Both the position numbers and the translations under genes were made by a program. 64,000 bases of DNA from Streptomyces sp. MUM 203J (lineage in GTDB: Bacteria > Actinomycetota > Actinomycetes > Streptomycetales > Streptomycetaceae), in assembly GCF_022414595.1 (NCBI RefSeq), contig NZ_JADWYO010000008.1:1-64000 (forward strand). The letters are read 5' to 3'. The notes under the pieces were generated by a model, which saw only the letters and a list, made by a program, of their open reading frames with translations, was not told the origin of the DNA and did not search any database. Every line of letters begins with the position of its first letter. Position 1 is the stretch's first letter. Below are positions 23,276-34,388 of the stretch, piece by piece.

Positions 23276-24846
23276 ATGAACACCCAGACCCCTCAGAACC
23301 CCGCCACCCCCGCCCAGGACGACACCACCGACTTCGACTACGTCATCGTCGGAGGCGGCACCGCGGGCTCCGTCATCGCCTCCCGCCTCAGCGAGAACGC
23401 CGACGTCACCGTCGCGGTCATCGAGGGCGGCCCCACCGACATCGACCGCGAGGACGTCCTCACCCTGCGTCGCTGGCTCGGTCTCCTCGGCGGCGACCTC
23501 GACTACGAGTACACGACCGTCGAGCAGCCCATGGGCAACTCGCACATCCTGCACAGTCGCGCCAAGGTGCTCGGCGGCTGCTCCTCGCACAACACCCTGA
23601 TCTCCTTCAAGCCGCTTCCCGCCGACTGGGACGAGTGGGAGGCCGCGGGCGCCACCGGCTGGGGCTCCGTGCAGATGGAGGCGTACTACGCCCGGCTGCG
23701 CAACAACATCGTGCGGGTGGCCGACAAGGACCAGAACGCCATCGCCAAGGACTGGATCGAGGCGACCAGGAAGGCCACCGGTGTCCCCGAGGTCATCGGG
23801 TTCAACGACAGGCCCTTCAACGAGGGGGTCGGCTTCCTCGACCTGGCCTACCACCCGGAGAACAACAAGCGCTCCTCGGCCTCCGTCGCCTACCTCCACC
23901 CCCACATGGAGGCCGGTGACCGCCCGAACCTGACGCTGCTGCTGGAGACCTGGGCGTACCGGCTGGAGATGGACGGCAAGCGCGCCACCGGTGTGCGGGT
24001 GCGGACCAAGGACGGGGCGGAGAAGCTGATCAGCGCCCGCCGCGAGGTGGTCGTCTGCGCCGGCGCCGTCGACTCGCCGCGGCTGCTGATGCTGTCCGGC
24101 ATCGGCCCGAAGCAGGACCTCGAAGGCCTCGGCATCCCGGTCGTCCACGACCTGCCGGGTGTCGGGGAGAACCTCCAGGACCACCCCGAGTCGGTGATCG
24201 TCTGGGAGACGAACCGGCCGCTGCCGGAGAACTCCGCGATGGACTCCGACGCCGCGCTGTTCGTCCGCCGGGACACCGGGCAGGACCTGCCCGACCTGAT
24301 GTTCCACTTCTACCAGATCCCCTTCACCGACAACCCCGAGCGGCTGGGCTACGAACGGCCCGAACACGGTGTGTCGATGACCCCGAACATCCCCAAGTCC
24401 CGGGCCCGCGGACGGCTCTACCTGACCTCCGCCGACCCGGAGGCCAAGCCCGCCCTCGACTTCCGCTACTTCACCGACGAGGACGGCTACGACGCCCAGA
24501 CCCTCGTCGACGGCGTCAAGATCGCCCGGCAGATCGCCAGGACCGAGCCCTTCGCGGGCTGGCTCGAGCGCGAGGTCTTCCCCGGCCCGGACGTCACCGA
24601 CGACGAGGAGCTGAGCGAGCTGCTCCGCAAGGCGCACCACACCGTCTACCACCCGTCCGGCACCTGCAAGATGGGCGCCGCCGACGACGAGACGGCCGTC
24701 GTGGACCCCGAGCTGAGGGTCCGCGGACTGGAGGGCATCCGCGTCGTCGACGCCTCCGTCTTCCCGACCATTCCCTCCGTCAACCCGATGATCGCGGTGC
24801 TGATGGCCGGGGAGAAGGCCGCCGAACTGCTGGGTGGTGACGCCTG

Positions 24847-24847
<1 letters not shown>
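23276..24847 (+). CDS. GMC-family choline oxidase/dehydrogenase
   Basis: 523 residues. A flavoenzyme of the glucose-methanol-choline family: FAD-binding [19 protein letters not shown] (about 21-39), the GMC signature region [11 protein letters not shown], a second signature [16 protein letters not shown], and the active-site His in [11 protein letters not shown] with a C-terminal [19 protein letters not shown]. Most likely it oxidises choline to betaine aldehyde, given betB immediately upstream and the betaine importer immediately downstream. Whether it uses oxygen or a quinone cannot be told. Its stop overlaps the next ATG by one base. Confidence 0.85.
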
Positions 24848-25934
<1,087 letters not shown>

Positions 25935-25938
<4 letters not shown>

Positions 25939-28082
25939 CCGCGACGACGCCCACCCCCGCACGCAAGAGACCGGGACCGGATTCGGAGGAGGCCGCGGTG
26001 CTGAAGGACACGGACGGCGCGTCCACCGCGTCCGCCCCGACTCCGGTCGCCCTCGCCAAGGACGACGCCGGGGACGGCGGCCGGTCCGGGAGCGCCGACG
26101 CCCCGGGGAACGCCGGATGGCGGGCCCTGCTGAGCCGCCCGGTGGTCCGCCGCCTGCTGCCGCTGGGCGTCGCCGCGGTCGTCCTCGTTCCGCTCGCCGC
26201 CGTGCTGTGGGGCAGCGGCACCTGGCCTTCCGCCCTGACCTTCGACGTCCAGGAGCCCCTGGACGACGTGTACAGCTGGGTCGTGAACAACCGGGACACC
26301 AACCCGGTGTTCCTCTACTTCCTGCTGCATCTGAGCAACTGGTCGGACGGATCGGTCACCTGGATGACCGGTCTGCTGGAGGGCCTCGGCTGGTTCCCGG
26401 TGACCGTGACCGCCGTGCTGCTGTCCTGGCGGGTCGGCGGACTGCGCGACAGGCGCGGGCTGAAGCTCGCCGGGGTCACCGCCGCCGCGTTCGCGGTGTG
26501 CGGGGTGCTCGGCATGTGGCAGGCAACCATGGAGACACTCGCCCTCATGGCGGTCGCCGTCTCCGTGGCGGCGGTCATCGGCGCGCTGCTGGGACTGGGC
26601 GCGGGCCTGTCGGACCGCTTCGAGCGGGTCCTGCGGCCCGTCCTCGACACCATGCAGATCATGCCGGCGTTCGCCTACCTGCTGCCGCTGGTGCTGCTGT
26701 TCGACATCGGTGTGCCGTCCGCGCTGATCGCCACGATCATCTACGCGGCCCCGCCGATGGCCCGGCTCACCGCGCTCGGCCTGCGCGGCGCCGACCCGGG
26801 CGTCATGGAGGCCGCCACCTCCCTGGGCACCAGCCCGGCCCAGCGGCTGCTGACGGCCCGGCTTCCGCTGGCCCGCAAGGAGATCCTGCTCGGCCTCAAC
26901 CAGACGATCATGATGGCGCTGTCCATGGTCACCATCGCCTCGGTGATCGGTGCGGGCGGCCTCGGTGAGGAGGTGTTCCGTGCGCTGTCCACCGTCGACG
27001 TCGGCGGGGCCCTCGCCGCGGGCATCCCGATCGTGCTGCTGGCCGTCTGGCTGGACCGGGTGACCTCCGCCGCCGGTGAGCGGCTCGGCGAGGGCGCTGC
27101 CCCGGCCGGTTCCTCCTGGCTGCACGGCTACCGTGCCTGGATCGTCACGGCCGTCTCGGGCGTGGCGCTGAGCGTGGCCGGCTGGCTGACGCTGATCGCG
27201 GAGTGGCCCGAGGCCTGGGTGCTGGACATCGCCCCGCCCGTGAACGACGCCGTGAACTGGTTCACCGGCCACCTGGCCGAGGACGTACCGGTCGTGGGCG
27301 GCACCCGTGCCTGGGCCGACGGCTTCACCGTATGGGTGCTCAACCCGCTCCGGGACGGCCTGACCGCCATGCCGTGGTGGCTGCTGGTCCTGCTGGTCGC
27401 CGCGCTCGCGCTGCTCGCGGGCGGCTGGGGCGCGATGTGCACGGCGGCCCTGGCGATGGCCGGTGTCGGTGTGATAGCTGTGACCGACGGCTCCCTGTGG
27501 GGCCACTCCCTGGACACCCTGTCCCAGGCGATCGCGGGTGTCGTGGTCACTCTCGCCCTCGGGTTCGCGATCGGTGTGGCGGCGGCCCGGGTGCCGCTGC
27601 TGGAACGGCTGCTGCGACCGGTCCTGGACACCATGCAGACCCTGCCGCAGTTCATCTACCTGATCCCGGTGGTCGCCCTGTTCAACGTGGGCCGGGCCGC
27701 CGCCGTCGCCGCGGCCGTGCTGTACGCGCTGCCCGCCGTCGTGCGGATCACCGTGCAGGGCCTGCGCCAGGTCGACGGCGCGACGCTGGAGGCCGCCCGC
27801 TCCATGGGCGCCTCCACCTTCCAGCAGATCCGCCAGGTGCAGCTGCCGCTGGCCCGTCCCGCACTGATGCTCGCCCTCAACCAGGGCGTCGTGCTGGTGC
27901 TCGCCATGGTCATCGTCGGCGGTTTCGTCGGCTCCGGCGCGCTCGGTTACGACGTCGTGTACGGCCTCCAGAAGAGCCAGCTCGGCGTCGGTCTGAGCGC
28001 GGGCGTGGCCATCGTGCTGCTGGGCCTCGTCCTGGACCGCACCACCCAGCGCACCGGCAAGAAGCTCGGCACCACGCACTAG
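25935..28082 (+). CDS. Glycine betaine ABC permease, two permease units fused
   Basis: 715 residues, about twice the length of one ProW/OpuAB permease. Two homologous units each carry the EAA cytoplasmic loop: [15 protein letters not shown] in the first half and [15 protein letters not shown] in the second, each preceded by RPVLDTMQ. The two-fold ABC permease dimer is therefore made as one polypeptide. An N-terminal ~75-residue hydrophilic tail is low-complexity. The start ATG overlaps the ATPase stop (ATGA). Confidence 0.9.
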
Positions 28083-28169
28083 GCCCACCGGCCGGACGAC
28101 CACCCCCCCATCCCCCTGTCCCCCCGTTCCGCAGGCCCCCCTGCCCCCTCGGAAAAGAGACACCCTCAC

Positions 28170-29150
28170 ATGAACACCACCAGAAAGAACCTGCTCCGCA
28201 CCGCCACCGCCGCCGCCGTGATCCTCGGCGTCACCGGCCTGACCGCCTGCGGCGCCGCCAAGACCGGCTCCGACTCCGGCTCCGGTTCCGGCAAGGGCTC
28301 CAGCACGGTCACCATCGCGGTGCCCTCCTGGGTCGGCGCCGAGGCCAACGCGGCCGTCGCCAAGCACCTCCTGGAGAAGGAGCTCGACACCAAGGTCGAG
28401 CTCACCCAGCTCGACGAGTCGGTCGCCATCGACGGTCTGAACAGCGGCAAGGTCGACGCCGTCCTGGAGGACTGGGGCGGCGCGCCGGACAAGATCAAGC
28501 TGTACACCGAGGACAAGAAGTCCGTCGTCGCGGGCGGCGACCTCGGCGTGGTCGGCCACATCGGCTGGTTCGTGCCGAAGTACCTGGTGGACAAGCACCC
28601 GGACATCACGGACTGGAAGAACCTCAACAAGTACAGCGACCTGTTCAAGACCGCGGAGAGCGGCGACAAGGGCCAGCTGCTGGAGGGCTCGCCGTCGTAC
28701 ACCACCAACGACGACGCGATCATCAAGAACCTGAAGCTGGACCTCAAGACGGTCTACGCCGGCTCCGAGGCCGCCCAGATCACCCAGATCAAGGAGAGCT
28801 ACAAGGCTGAGAAGCCGTTCATCACCTACTGGTGGACGCCGCAGTGGCTGAACGCCGAGGTCGAGCTGGTCGAGGTCAAGCTGCCCGAGTACAAGGAGGG
28901 CTGCGACGCCGACCCGAAGAAGGTCGAGTGCGGTTACGCCCAGACCTCGCTGCAGAAGTACCTGAACGCCGACTTCGCCAAGGACGGCGGCGACGCGGCC
29001 GAGTTCCTCAAGAACTTCAAGTGGAGCGCCGAGCAGCAGAACGAGGTCGCGCTGATGATCGCGGACCAGAAGATGTCCCCGGAGGCCGCGGCCGAGAAGT
29101 GGGTCAAGGACAACGAGGCCACCTGGAAGGCCTGGCTGCCGAAGAAGTAA
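28170..29150 (+). CDS. Glycine betaine-binding lipoprotein
   Basis: 326 residues. A lipoprotein signal peptide ends at lipobox L-T-A-C27, followed by a Gly/Ser linker and an OpuAC-type binding domain (VTIAVPSWVGAEANAAV..., YWWTPQWLNAE). Trp/Tyr residues typical of the quaternary-ammonium aromatic box are present. It would be anchored outside the membrane and feed the importer encoded upstream. GAAAAGAGA precedes the ATG. Confidence 0.92.
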   Translation: MNTTRKNLLRTATAAAVILGVTGLTACGAAKTGSDSGSGSGKGSSTVTIAVPSWVGAEANAAVAKHLLEKELDTKVELTQLDESVAIDGLNSGKVDAVLEDWGGAPDKIKLYTEDKKSVVAGGDLGVVGHIGWFVPKYLVDKHPDITDWKNLNKYSDLFKTAESGDKGQLLEGSPSYTTNDDAIIKNLKLDLKTVYAGSEAAQITQIKESYKAEKPFITYWWTPQWLNAEVELVEVKLPEYKEGCDADPKKVECGYAQTSLQKYLNADFAKDGGDAAEFLKNFKWSAEQQNEVALMIADQKMSPEAAAEKWVKDNEATWKAWLPKK

Positions 29151-29164
29151 GCGGCAGGACGAAG

Positions 29165-29199
29165 ACGGCGGGTGGGCCCGGACCGGGCCCACCCGCCGT
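29165..29199 (+). terminator. Terminator closing the betaine operon
   Basis: A perfect 16-bp stem: ACGGCGGGTGGGCCCG, loop GAC, CGGGCCCACCCGCCGT, then TTCCGCTTT. It starts 15 bases after the stop codon. The following 296 bases (29200-29495) hold no gene I can support. Confidence 0.88.
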
Positions 29200-29495
29200 T
29201 CCGCTTTGTCCGCCGGTCACGGAGAAGGAGATGAGGCGGCGGACGGCGAATGCGCCGACGCCGCTCCGGACGAGCCGCTCCCGCGGTTCATGGTCCTTCT
29301 CGCCGGGGTTCTCCCCTGCCGTCTTCCTCCGGCAGCCGTCCCCCGGGCGGCTCGGTGGAACGGACATGACGAGGGGGAGAAGCGGCCCCGCCGCCGAGGG
29401 CCGTCGCGTGCAGGCCGAGAAGTGGAACACCATCACCCGCTCGGGCTTCCGGTGGCTGACCCGACGCGCGACACGGGCGCACCCGGTTCCAGCCC

Positions 29496-29816
29496 TCAGA
29501 CGGCTTCGGCCCGCTCCTCCGGCCTCGGCTGGGCGGCCGGGAGCGCGAAGGCCGTCAGCCACAGCACGGTGGCGATGGTCGCGGCCGAGCGGGCGGTCGG
29601 GTGCTCGATGGGCCGGGCCCACCACTCGGGGGTGTTGTCCTCGTTCACACCGAGCAGGAGCGCCGGGCCGTAAGTGCCCGGAGACAGAAGCCACGCCGGG
29701 CCGCCGCCGAAGAGACGGGCGCTGATCACGGCGGGACCCAGGCAGCCGACGGCGTTGCGGGCCGAGGCGGCGAACACAGTCAGCGCCTGATCACCGTCCC
29801 GTGACGGCGGCCACAT
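29496..29816 (-). CDS. Small hypothetical protein
   Basis: 106 residues if started at the ATG at 29816 (MWPPSRDGDQAL); a longer frame to 29990 adds an Arg/Pro-rich N-terminus that looks non-coding. It has a moderately hydrophobic middle and a possible membrane segment (ARSAATIATVLWLTAFALPAA, about 79-99). No family is recognised. It may be a real small membrane protein or chance coding. Confidence 0.35.
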   Translation of the reverse strand: MWPPSRDGDQALTVFAASARNAVGCLGPAVISARLFGGGPAWLLSPGTYGPALLLGVNEDNTPEWWARPIEHPTARSAATIATVLWLTAFALPAAQPRPEERAEAV

Positions 29817-30051
29817 GCACGCCGGTCCGGCCGGAGAGCGGCCTCCGCACGGTGCGGACGGCCGTTGCGATCCAGCAGGACGCGCGTTCCGGCGCGTCGG
29901 CCTGGCGGGAACACGGTGGTCCGGCGGACGCCGGAGTCCAGGCCGGGCAGTTCGCCGGAACGCTGTGGCCGCAGCGCACATGCCCCACAATCCCCTTCGG
30001 TGTCACCTGATGTGACGGGGAGCCCGGCAGTCCGGCGCATGTGGGAAGGCC

Positions 30052-30645
30052 GTGCGCGTGACCGAAGGGGACGGCGGCCCGCGCCGCGAACGTGTGCTCG
30101 TCGACGGACTGGGCCCGGGGGAGGCCGTGGTCGTGCACCGCGAGGCGCTTCACGTGCTGCGACCGGACATCGAATCGGCCCACCTCGACGTCTATACCGA
30201 CACTGGCTGGCCACCCGCCGTGCTGCACTCGTTCGAACGCGCGCTGGCCCTGGCCCGGGCAGAGGTCGCGGACGGTTCCCGGTCCCGGCGCGCCGACCCC
30301 GGCATGGGCATCGGCATCGACGTCCGCGATGACACGCAGTTCGGCGTGCTGGTGGACCTGGTCCCCCACACGATCAACGCCGAAGGGTGGCGAGGGGACC
30401 GGATGGTCTTCAGCGCCGCGGACTCGGGGACAGGCCTGTGGATGGCCGTCACGGAGAACCAGGAGGCGGCCCTCCTCTCCCGGTTGGGCGCGCTGGGGAT
30501 CCCCCCGACGGTGCTCGCCGGAGCGGGTGGCGCACGCCCGCGCACCACTCGGTCCGCCCGGTGGCTCAGGACGGCTCGCCGAAGCTCCTGCGCCGTCCCG
30601 GAGCCGGTCACCGCCGCCGGGGCGAGGCGCTGGAGCCGCATCTGA
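30052..30645 (+). CDS. Hypothetical protein, possibly frameshifted near its C-terminus
   Basis: 197 residues from the GTG at 30052. Residues 1-160 look like a real globular protein (ESAHLDVYTDTGWPP, DDTQFGVLVDLVPHTIN). After about 30535 this frame becomes Arg/Ser/Thr-rich, while the next frame gives a more protein-like ending (SPKLLRRPGAGHRRRGEALEPHL to 30677). This hints at a one-base indel or at a natural end without homology. No family is recognised. Confidence 0.5.
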   Translation: MRVTEGDGGPRRERVLVDGLGPGEAVVVHREALHVLRPDIESAHLDVYTDTGWPPAVLHSFERALALARAEVADGSRSRRADPGMGIGIDVRDDTQFGVLVDLVPHTINAEGWRGDRMVFSAADSGTGLWMAVTENQEAALLSRLGALGIPPTVLAGAGGARPRTTRSARWLRTARRSSCAVPEPVTAAGARRWSRI

Positions 30646-30730
30646 CCCAGATGCCCCCGGCGGAGGTGGCCGGGTGAGCCGCCGGGCAGGCCGTCGGCCG
30701 GCCGGGCGGCTTCACCGCCGAGGCACGGGA

Positions 30731-31036
30731 TCAGGTGCGGATGCCCGGCGCCAGGCCCATCACCGGGGCCACCGGTTCCACCAGCTGGCGGAGCTGGCCC
30801 AGCTGCTGGACGCCCGCGAGACCGCCGAACTGCTCGGTGATGCGGGGGACCTGGCCCTGGTACTCGGGGGACACCTGCGAAGCCGACAGGTTGTCGACCT
30901 GGCTCAGGACGGACGGGCCGCCGGGGCCCACGGGGAGGCCGCCGGGGACGACGCCCGCCTGTGCGGCCGGGGCGGACAGAGCGGAGGCCCCGGCGGCGAG
31001 GGCGAGGGCGGCGAGAGCGCGTTTGGTCTTGGTCAT
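30731..31036 (-). CDS. Small secreted protein
   Basis: 101 residues. A clear Sec signal peptide (MTKTKRALAALALAAGASALSAPAAQA) is followed by about 73 mature residues rich in Gly, Pro, Val and Gln, with no Cys and no known domain. This is a common type of small exported Streptomyces protein. The function is unknown. It is divergent from the secreted protein at 31246. Confidence 0.7.
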   Translation of the reverse strand: MTKTKRALAALALAAGASALSAPAAQAGVVPGGLPVGPGGPSVLSQVDNLSASQVSPEYQGQVPRITEQFGGLAGVQQLGQLRQLVEPVAPVMGLAPGIRT

Positions 31037-31245
31037 AACCGGACCAACGCGCTCATCCCGGTGCGGGACACGGTGGCTGCGCCCGCGCGATCCCCTAACG
31101 GCTTCGGTAGGAATGCCGACCGGGCGTAACGTTCCATAATTTAAGCATAAATTGAGGTTATTTCCGGGCGGATGTTGTTAGCGTTCGGGTGTCGGTTCAC
31201 GACCAGGACCGACGACTGACCGAACAACTCGCAAGGGGGAAAGAC
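31037..31245. promoter_or_regulatory. AT-rich divergent promoter region
   Basis: A 209-base spacer between two divergent secreted-protein genes. Positions ~31129-31165 are strikingly AT-rich for this genome (CATAATTTAAGCATAAATTG), with -10-like CATAAT (31136-31141) and TAAATT. It probably holds promoters for both genes; exact starts cannot be set. Confidence 0.4.
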
Positions 31246-31716
31246 ATGCTGAAGACGCACACCGTGAAGAAGGGCAAGTCCGTCACGCGCATGGCGGTTC
31301 TGGCTCCGCTCGTGCTCGCTCCCGCACTCGTGGCGACGCCGGCCGGAGCAGTCGGGACCGCGTCGGAGGGAACGGCGGTCACCATGGGGGCGCGGGCGCT
31401 CTGCAGCGGCACGGCGACCGCTCTTCCGTACAAGTGGAGCAAGACGTCCAAGTCGTGTTCCTACACCAGCCCGGCCCGGAACTGGCGGGGCTACATCATG
31501 GTGGACTGGTCCGTCCAGGGCGGTACCAACCAGTCCGCCTGCGTTCAGGGCCGGATGAGCAGCGCGAGGAACCCCAAGCCGAAGTGGCAGTCCATCGGCT
31601 GCGGGAAGAACGGCAAGGGCAAGGTCTCGTGGCCCGCCAACACGGCGTCCATGCTGGAAATCCGGGTCAAGAGCATGAACCCCGTGCACATCGCCAATGT
31701 GCGCTACTCCATCTGA
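31246..31716 (+). CDS. Secreted protein with four cysteines
   Basis: 156 residues. Start at the ATG at 31246 behind AAGGGGGAAAG. A signal peptide of about 36 residues ends near ATPAGA. The mature domain has four Cys (ALCSGTAT, KSCSYTS, QSACVQG, SIGCGK), likely two disulfides, with many Lys, Ser and Trp. It resembles small extracellular beta-rich proteins of streptomycetes; the function is unknown. Confidence 0.68.
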   Translation: MLKTHTVKKGKSVTRMAVLAPLVLAPALVATPAGAVGTASEGTAVTMGARALCSGTATALPYKWSKTSKSCSYTSPARNWRGYIMVDWSVQGGTNQSACVQGRMSSARNPKPKWQSIGCGKNGKGKVSWPANTASMLEIRVKSMNPVHIANVRYSI

Positions 31717-31739
31717 GAACGTGTCGGGCATGTGATGAA

Positions 31740-31786
31740 CGGCCCCGGCGACGCCACCACCCCCGTGGACGGCCTCGCCGGGGCCG
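31740..31786. terminator. Bidirectional terminator, left end of the hydrazine operon
   Basis: CGGCCCCGGCGA (31740-31751) and TCGCCGGGGCCG (31775-31786) form a perfect 12-bp stem between convergent genes. It is 24 bases after the secreted-protein stop; the leftward operon ends at 31790. Confidence 0.78.
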
Positions 31787-31789
31787 GGA

Positions 31790-33094
31790 TCAGTGGGCCG
31801 GTTCCGCTGCCGCTCGCGGTGTCCCGGCGCGGCGCCGCAGCGCGAGGCCCCGCGCCAGTGGCGGCCCCGCCAGGCCCAGCAGCGCGAACAGGGCGGCCAG
31901 TGCGAACCACCCGGTCGTGCCCGCTCCGACGACCAGCGACGTGACCAGCCACGGGCCCGCGAACTGCTGGAAGCCCCGGCCGAGGGCGAACACCGACTGG
32001 TACTCGCCCTGCCGCCCCGCCGGGGCCAGTCCGAAGGACAGCCCCCAGCTCGCCGCCGCCTGCCACAGCTCCCCGCACACCAGCACCAGCAGCCCGCACA
32101 CCAGCACCACCGCGTCCAGCAGCGCCCCGTGTCCGCCGCTCCACGCGAAGATCCCGCACGACGCCGCCAGCGCCCAGCCGGACCAGCGCAGCATGCGCGC
32201 CGCCCCCGCCGTGTCCCGCGCACCCCGGCTCACCACCACCTGGAACATCAGCACCAGGACCGTGTCCACGATCAGCAGCACCGAGACCATCACGGTGGGG
32301 GCATCGGTACGCCCCGCGATCCACAGCGGCAGTCCCACCGTCAGCAGCGGGTGGTACAGCTCCAGCGCCCCGCACACCAGGGCGAGCACCACGTACCGCA
32401 CGTCCCGCAGCGCGGTCCCGCGCATCAGCGACCGGCCGGTACGGCGGGGCCCGGAAGAAGCGCGGGCAACCCGCAGGCCCGACAGCAGCCCCACCGACAC
32501 CAGTTGCAGCGCCGCGTTCGCCAGCACCGTCCCGTACAGCGCGGGCGCCGTCCCCACCGCGAGCGCCGCCCCGGCCAGCGCCGCCCCGGCCAGGAAGCCC
32601 AGGTTGAACAGGCTGCGCATCTGCGCGCTGGTCCGTACCCGCTGCTCCGGACCCACCAGCGCGTCCGTCAGTGAGGCCTGCAGCGCGCCCGCCGAGGTCT
32701 CCAGCGCCGCGATGACACAGGCGACGGCCAGGAACCCCGCGAAGTCGTCCACCAGGCAGTACGCGACGAAGCCGCACGCCGAGAGGAGCGTGGCCGTCAC
32801 CAGGACACGGTCCGGACCGAAGCGGTCCGCGAGTCTGCCGACCGGCACCGTGCAGACGATCCCGCACAGGCCCGCCACGGACAGCGCGAGGCCCACCCGG
32901 TGGGCCGGGATGCCGATCGTGCGCGTGAAGAACAGCGCGCTCGCGGTGAGGAAGACCCCGAGGCCCAGGGACTGGACCAGCGCGAACAGACCCAGGCGGC
33001 GCGCGGGCCCCGGGTCCGGGAGGGTCTCGCGGAGCCAGCGGCGCAGGCCGGCGCTCACCACGCCCCGCTCGGAGGCCCCAGACGGTTCAGCCAT
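31790..33094 (-). CDS. MFS transporter of the hydrazine cluster
   Basis: 434 residues with about twelve membrane helices and the MFS loop 2-3 motif (GRLADRFGPDRVLV). The start is the ATG at 33094 (MAEPSGASERG), overlapping the ATP-grasp stop by eight bases. Last gene of the eleven-gene leftward operon. It probably exports the product or an intermediate; direction and substrate are inferred from context only. Confidence 0.85.
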   Translation of the reverse strand: MAEPSGASERGVVSAGLRRWLRETLPDPGPARRLGLFALVQSLGLGVFLTASALFFTRTIGIPAHRVGLALSVAGLCGIVCTVPVGRLADRFGPDRVLVTATLLSACGFVAYCLVDDFAGFLAVACVIAALETSAGALQASLTDALVGPEQRVRTSAQMRSLFNLGFLAGAALAGAALAVGTAPALYGTVLANAALQLVSVGLLSGLRVARASSGPRRTGRSLMRGTALRDVRYVVLALVCGALELYHPLLTVGLPLWIAGRTDAPTVMVSVLLIVDTVLVLMFQVVVSRGARDTAGAARMLRWSGWALAASCGIFAWSGGHGALLDAVVLVCGLLVLVCGELWQAAASWGLSFGLAPAGRQGEYQSVFALGRGFQQFAGPWLVTSLVVGAGTTGWFALAALFALLGLAGPPLARGLALRRRAGTPRAAAEPAH

Positions 33095-34388
33095 GGCGCT
33101 GTCCCCGGACCGCGGGCAGGGGGTCCTGCGGGCCGTCGCCGTCCGCCGGCTCGGTACGCAGGCCGTAGCCGTCCAGCACGGCGGTGACCGCGCGCGCCAC
33201 ACCGGAGGCCGACTCCGCCCTGAAGCGGAAGATGCCGCTGCCCTCGTCGTAGCTGCCCGGACCGGTCATGACCTGCCCCACATGCGGGAGTTCCTCGTGG
33301 TAGACCTCCGGTACGGCTCCGAGGAGCGAGGTCCGGTGGACCACCCGGCTGGGCAGGACCCCCGGAGCCGGGTAGATGAGCCAGCCGCCCCGCGAGCCGG
33401 CGGACCCCCCGTGCGGGGACCACAGCGGCGGCAGCCCCACCGCCGCCCGGAACGCCTCCGCGAACAGGTCGATGCCGTACAGGTCCAGGTGGACGAAGGG
33501 AACCTGGGCTCCGCCCGGGCGCAGCCCGACCTCCAGGAACACCGGCTCCCCGCCCGGCGGCCGGATCGCCTCCAGGTGGAACGCCCCGTCCCGCAGCCCC
33601 AGCGCGTCCAGGCAGCGGCCCGCGAACGCCGCGATGCCCGCCTGCTCGGGCCCCTCGTCCAGCATCACGGACCCCAGCGGGCGGCCCCGGGCGTAGTCCA
33701 GGCACGTGTGCACATACCGGGAGACGCTCACGAAGTGGAAGCTGCCCTTCCGGTACACCCCGTCGACGTGGAGGATCTCGCCCTCCACGTACTCCTCACA
33801 CTCGTACCCGGCCGGGTCGACACCCTCCAGTGCCTCCGCCAGCTCCCGCAGGTCACGTACGACGGACACGCCCTGCGATCCCGCCGAGTCCCGCGGCTTG
33901 AGCACCAGCGGCAGACCGCCCAGCGCCTCCACCAACGACTCCGCCGACTCCACGGGACCCGTGTGGAACCGGGGCACCCGCAGCCCCGCCCCGCCCACCA
34001 CCTGCTTCATCGTCGGCTTGTCCTTGAAGCGGCGCACCAGTTCCACCCCGTAACCGCCCCGCACCCCCAGCTCCGCCGACAGCCGGGCGGCGGTCAGGAT
34101 GTCGTACTCGGATTGGCCGTACACCACATCGGGAGTGCCGTGCCGGTCCGCGATCTCCCGCACCACGGGCAGCACGTCCTCGTAGCCGAGGCTGTCCAGG
34201 ACACGGACCTCCACCGCCCCCTCCTGGTCGAGGGCCGCGAGGCCGCCGGGGGTCGTGAGGTACACGAGCCGGGCGGGCGCCCCGTCGAGGAAGCGGTGGT
34301 ACTCCCCGAACAGGTCGCCGGAACGGTTCAGGACGACGTACAGCGGAGCCGTACCGGTGCTCACCGCCAGGTCCGCTCCCGCGCTCAT
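33087..34388 (-). CDS. ATP-grasp ligase A
   Basis: 433 residues. ATP-grasp fold: an N-terminal pre-ATP domain, DKPTMKQVVGGAG, the ATP-binding Lys in LVLKPRDSAGSQGVSVV, hinge ECEEYVEGE, and the metal-binding FLEVGLRPGG segment, where the final Asn of the usual ExN is replaced. It resembles carboxylate-amine ligases that form peptide or amide bonds through an acyl phosphate. In this cluster it could join a hydrazino acid to an amino acid. The start ATG at 34388 overlaps the upstream stop (ATGA). Confidence 0.85.
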   Translation of the reverse strand: MSAGADLAVSTGTAPLYVVLNRSGDLFGEYHRFLDGAPARLVYLTTPGGLAALDQEGAVEVRVLDSLGYEDVLPVVREIADRHGTPDVVYGQSEYDILTAARLSAELGVRGGYGVELVRRFKDKPTMKQVVGGAGLRVPRFHTGPVESAESLVEALGGLPLVLKPRDSAGSQGVSVVRDLRELAEALEGVDPAGYECEEYVEGEILHVDGVYRKGSFHFVSVSRYVHTCLDYARGRPLGSVMLDEGPEQAGIAAFAGRCLDALGLRDGAFHLEAIRPPGGEPVFLEVGLRPGGAQVPFVHLDLYGIDLFAEAFRAAVGLPPLWSPHGGSAGSRGGWLIYPAPGVLPSRVVHRTSLLGAVPEVYHEELPHVGQVMTGPGSYDEGSGIFRFRAESASGVARAVTAVLDGYGLRTEPADGDGPQDPLPAVRGQRHG

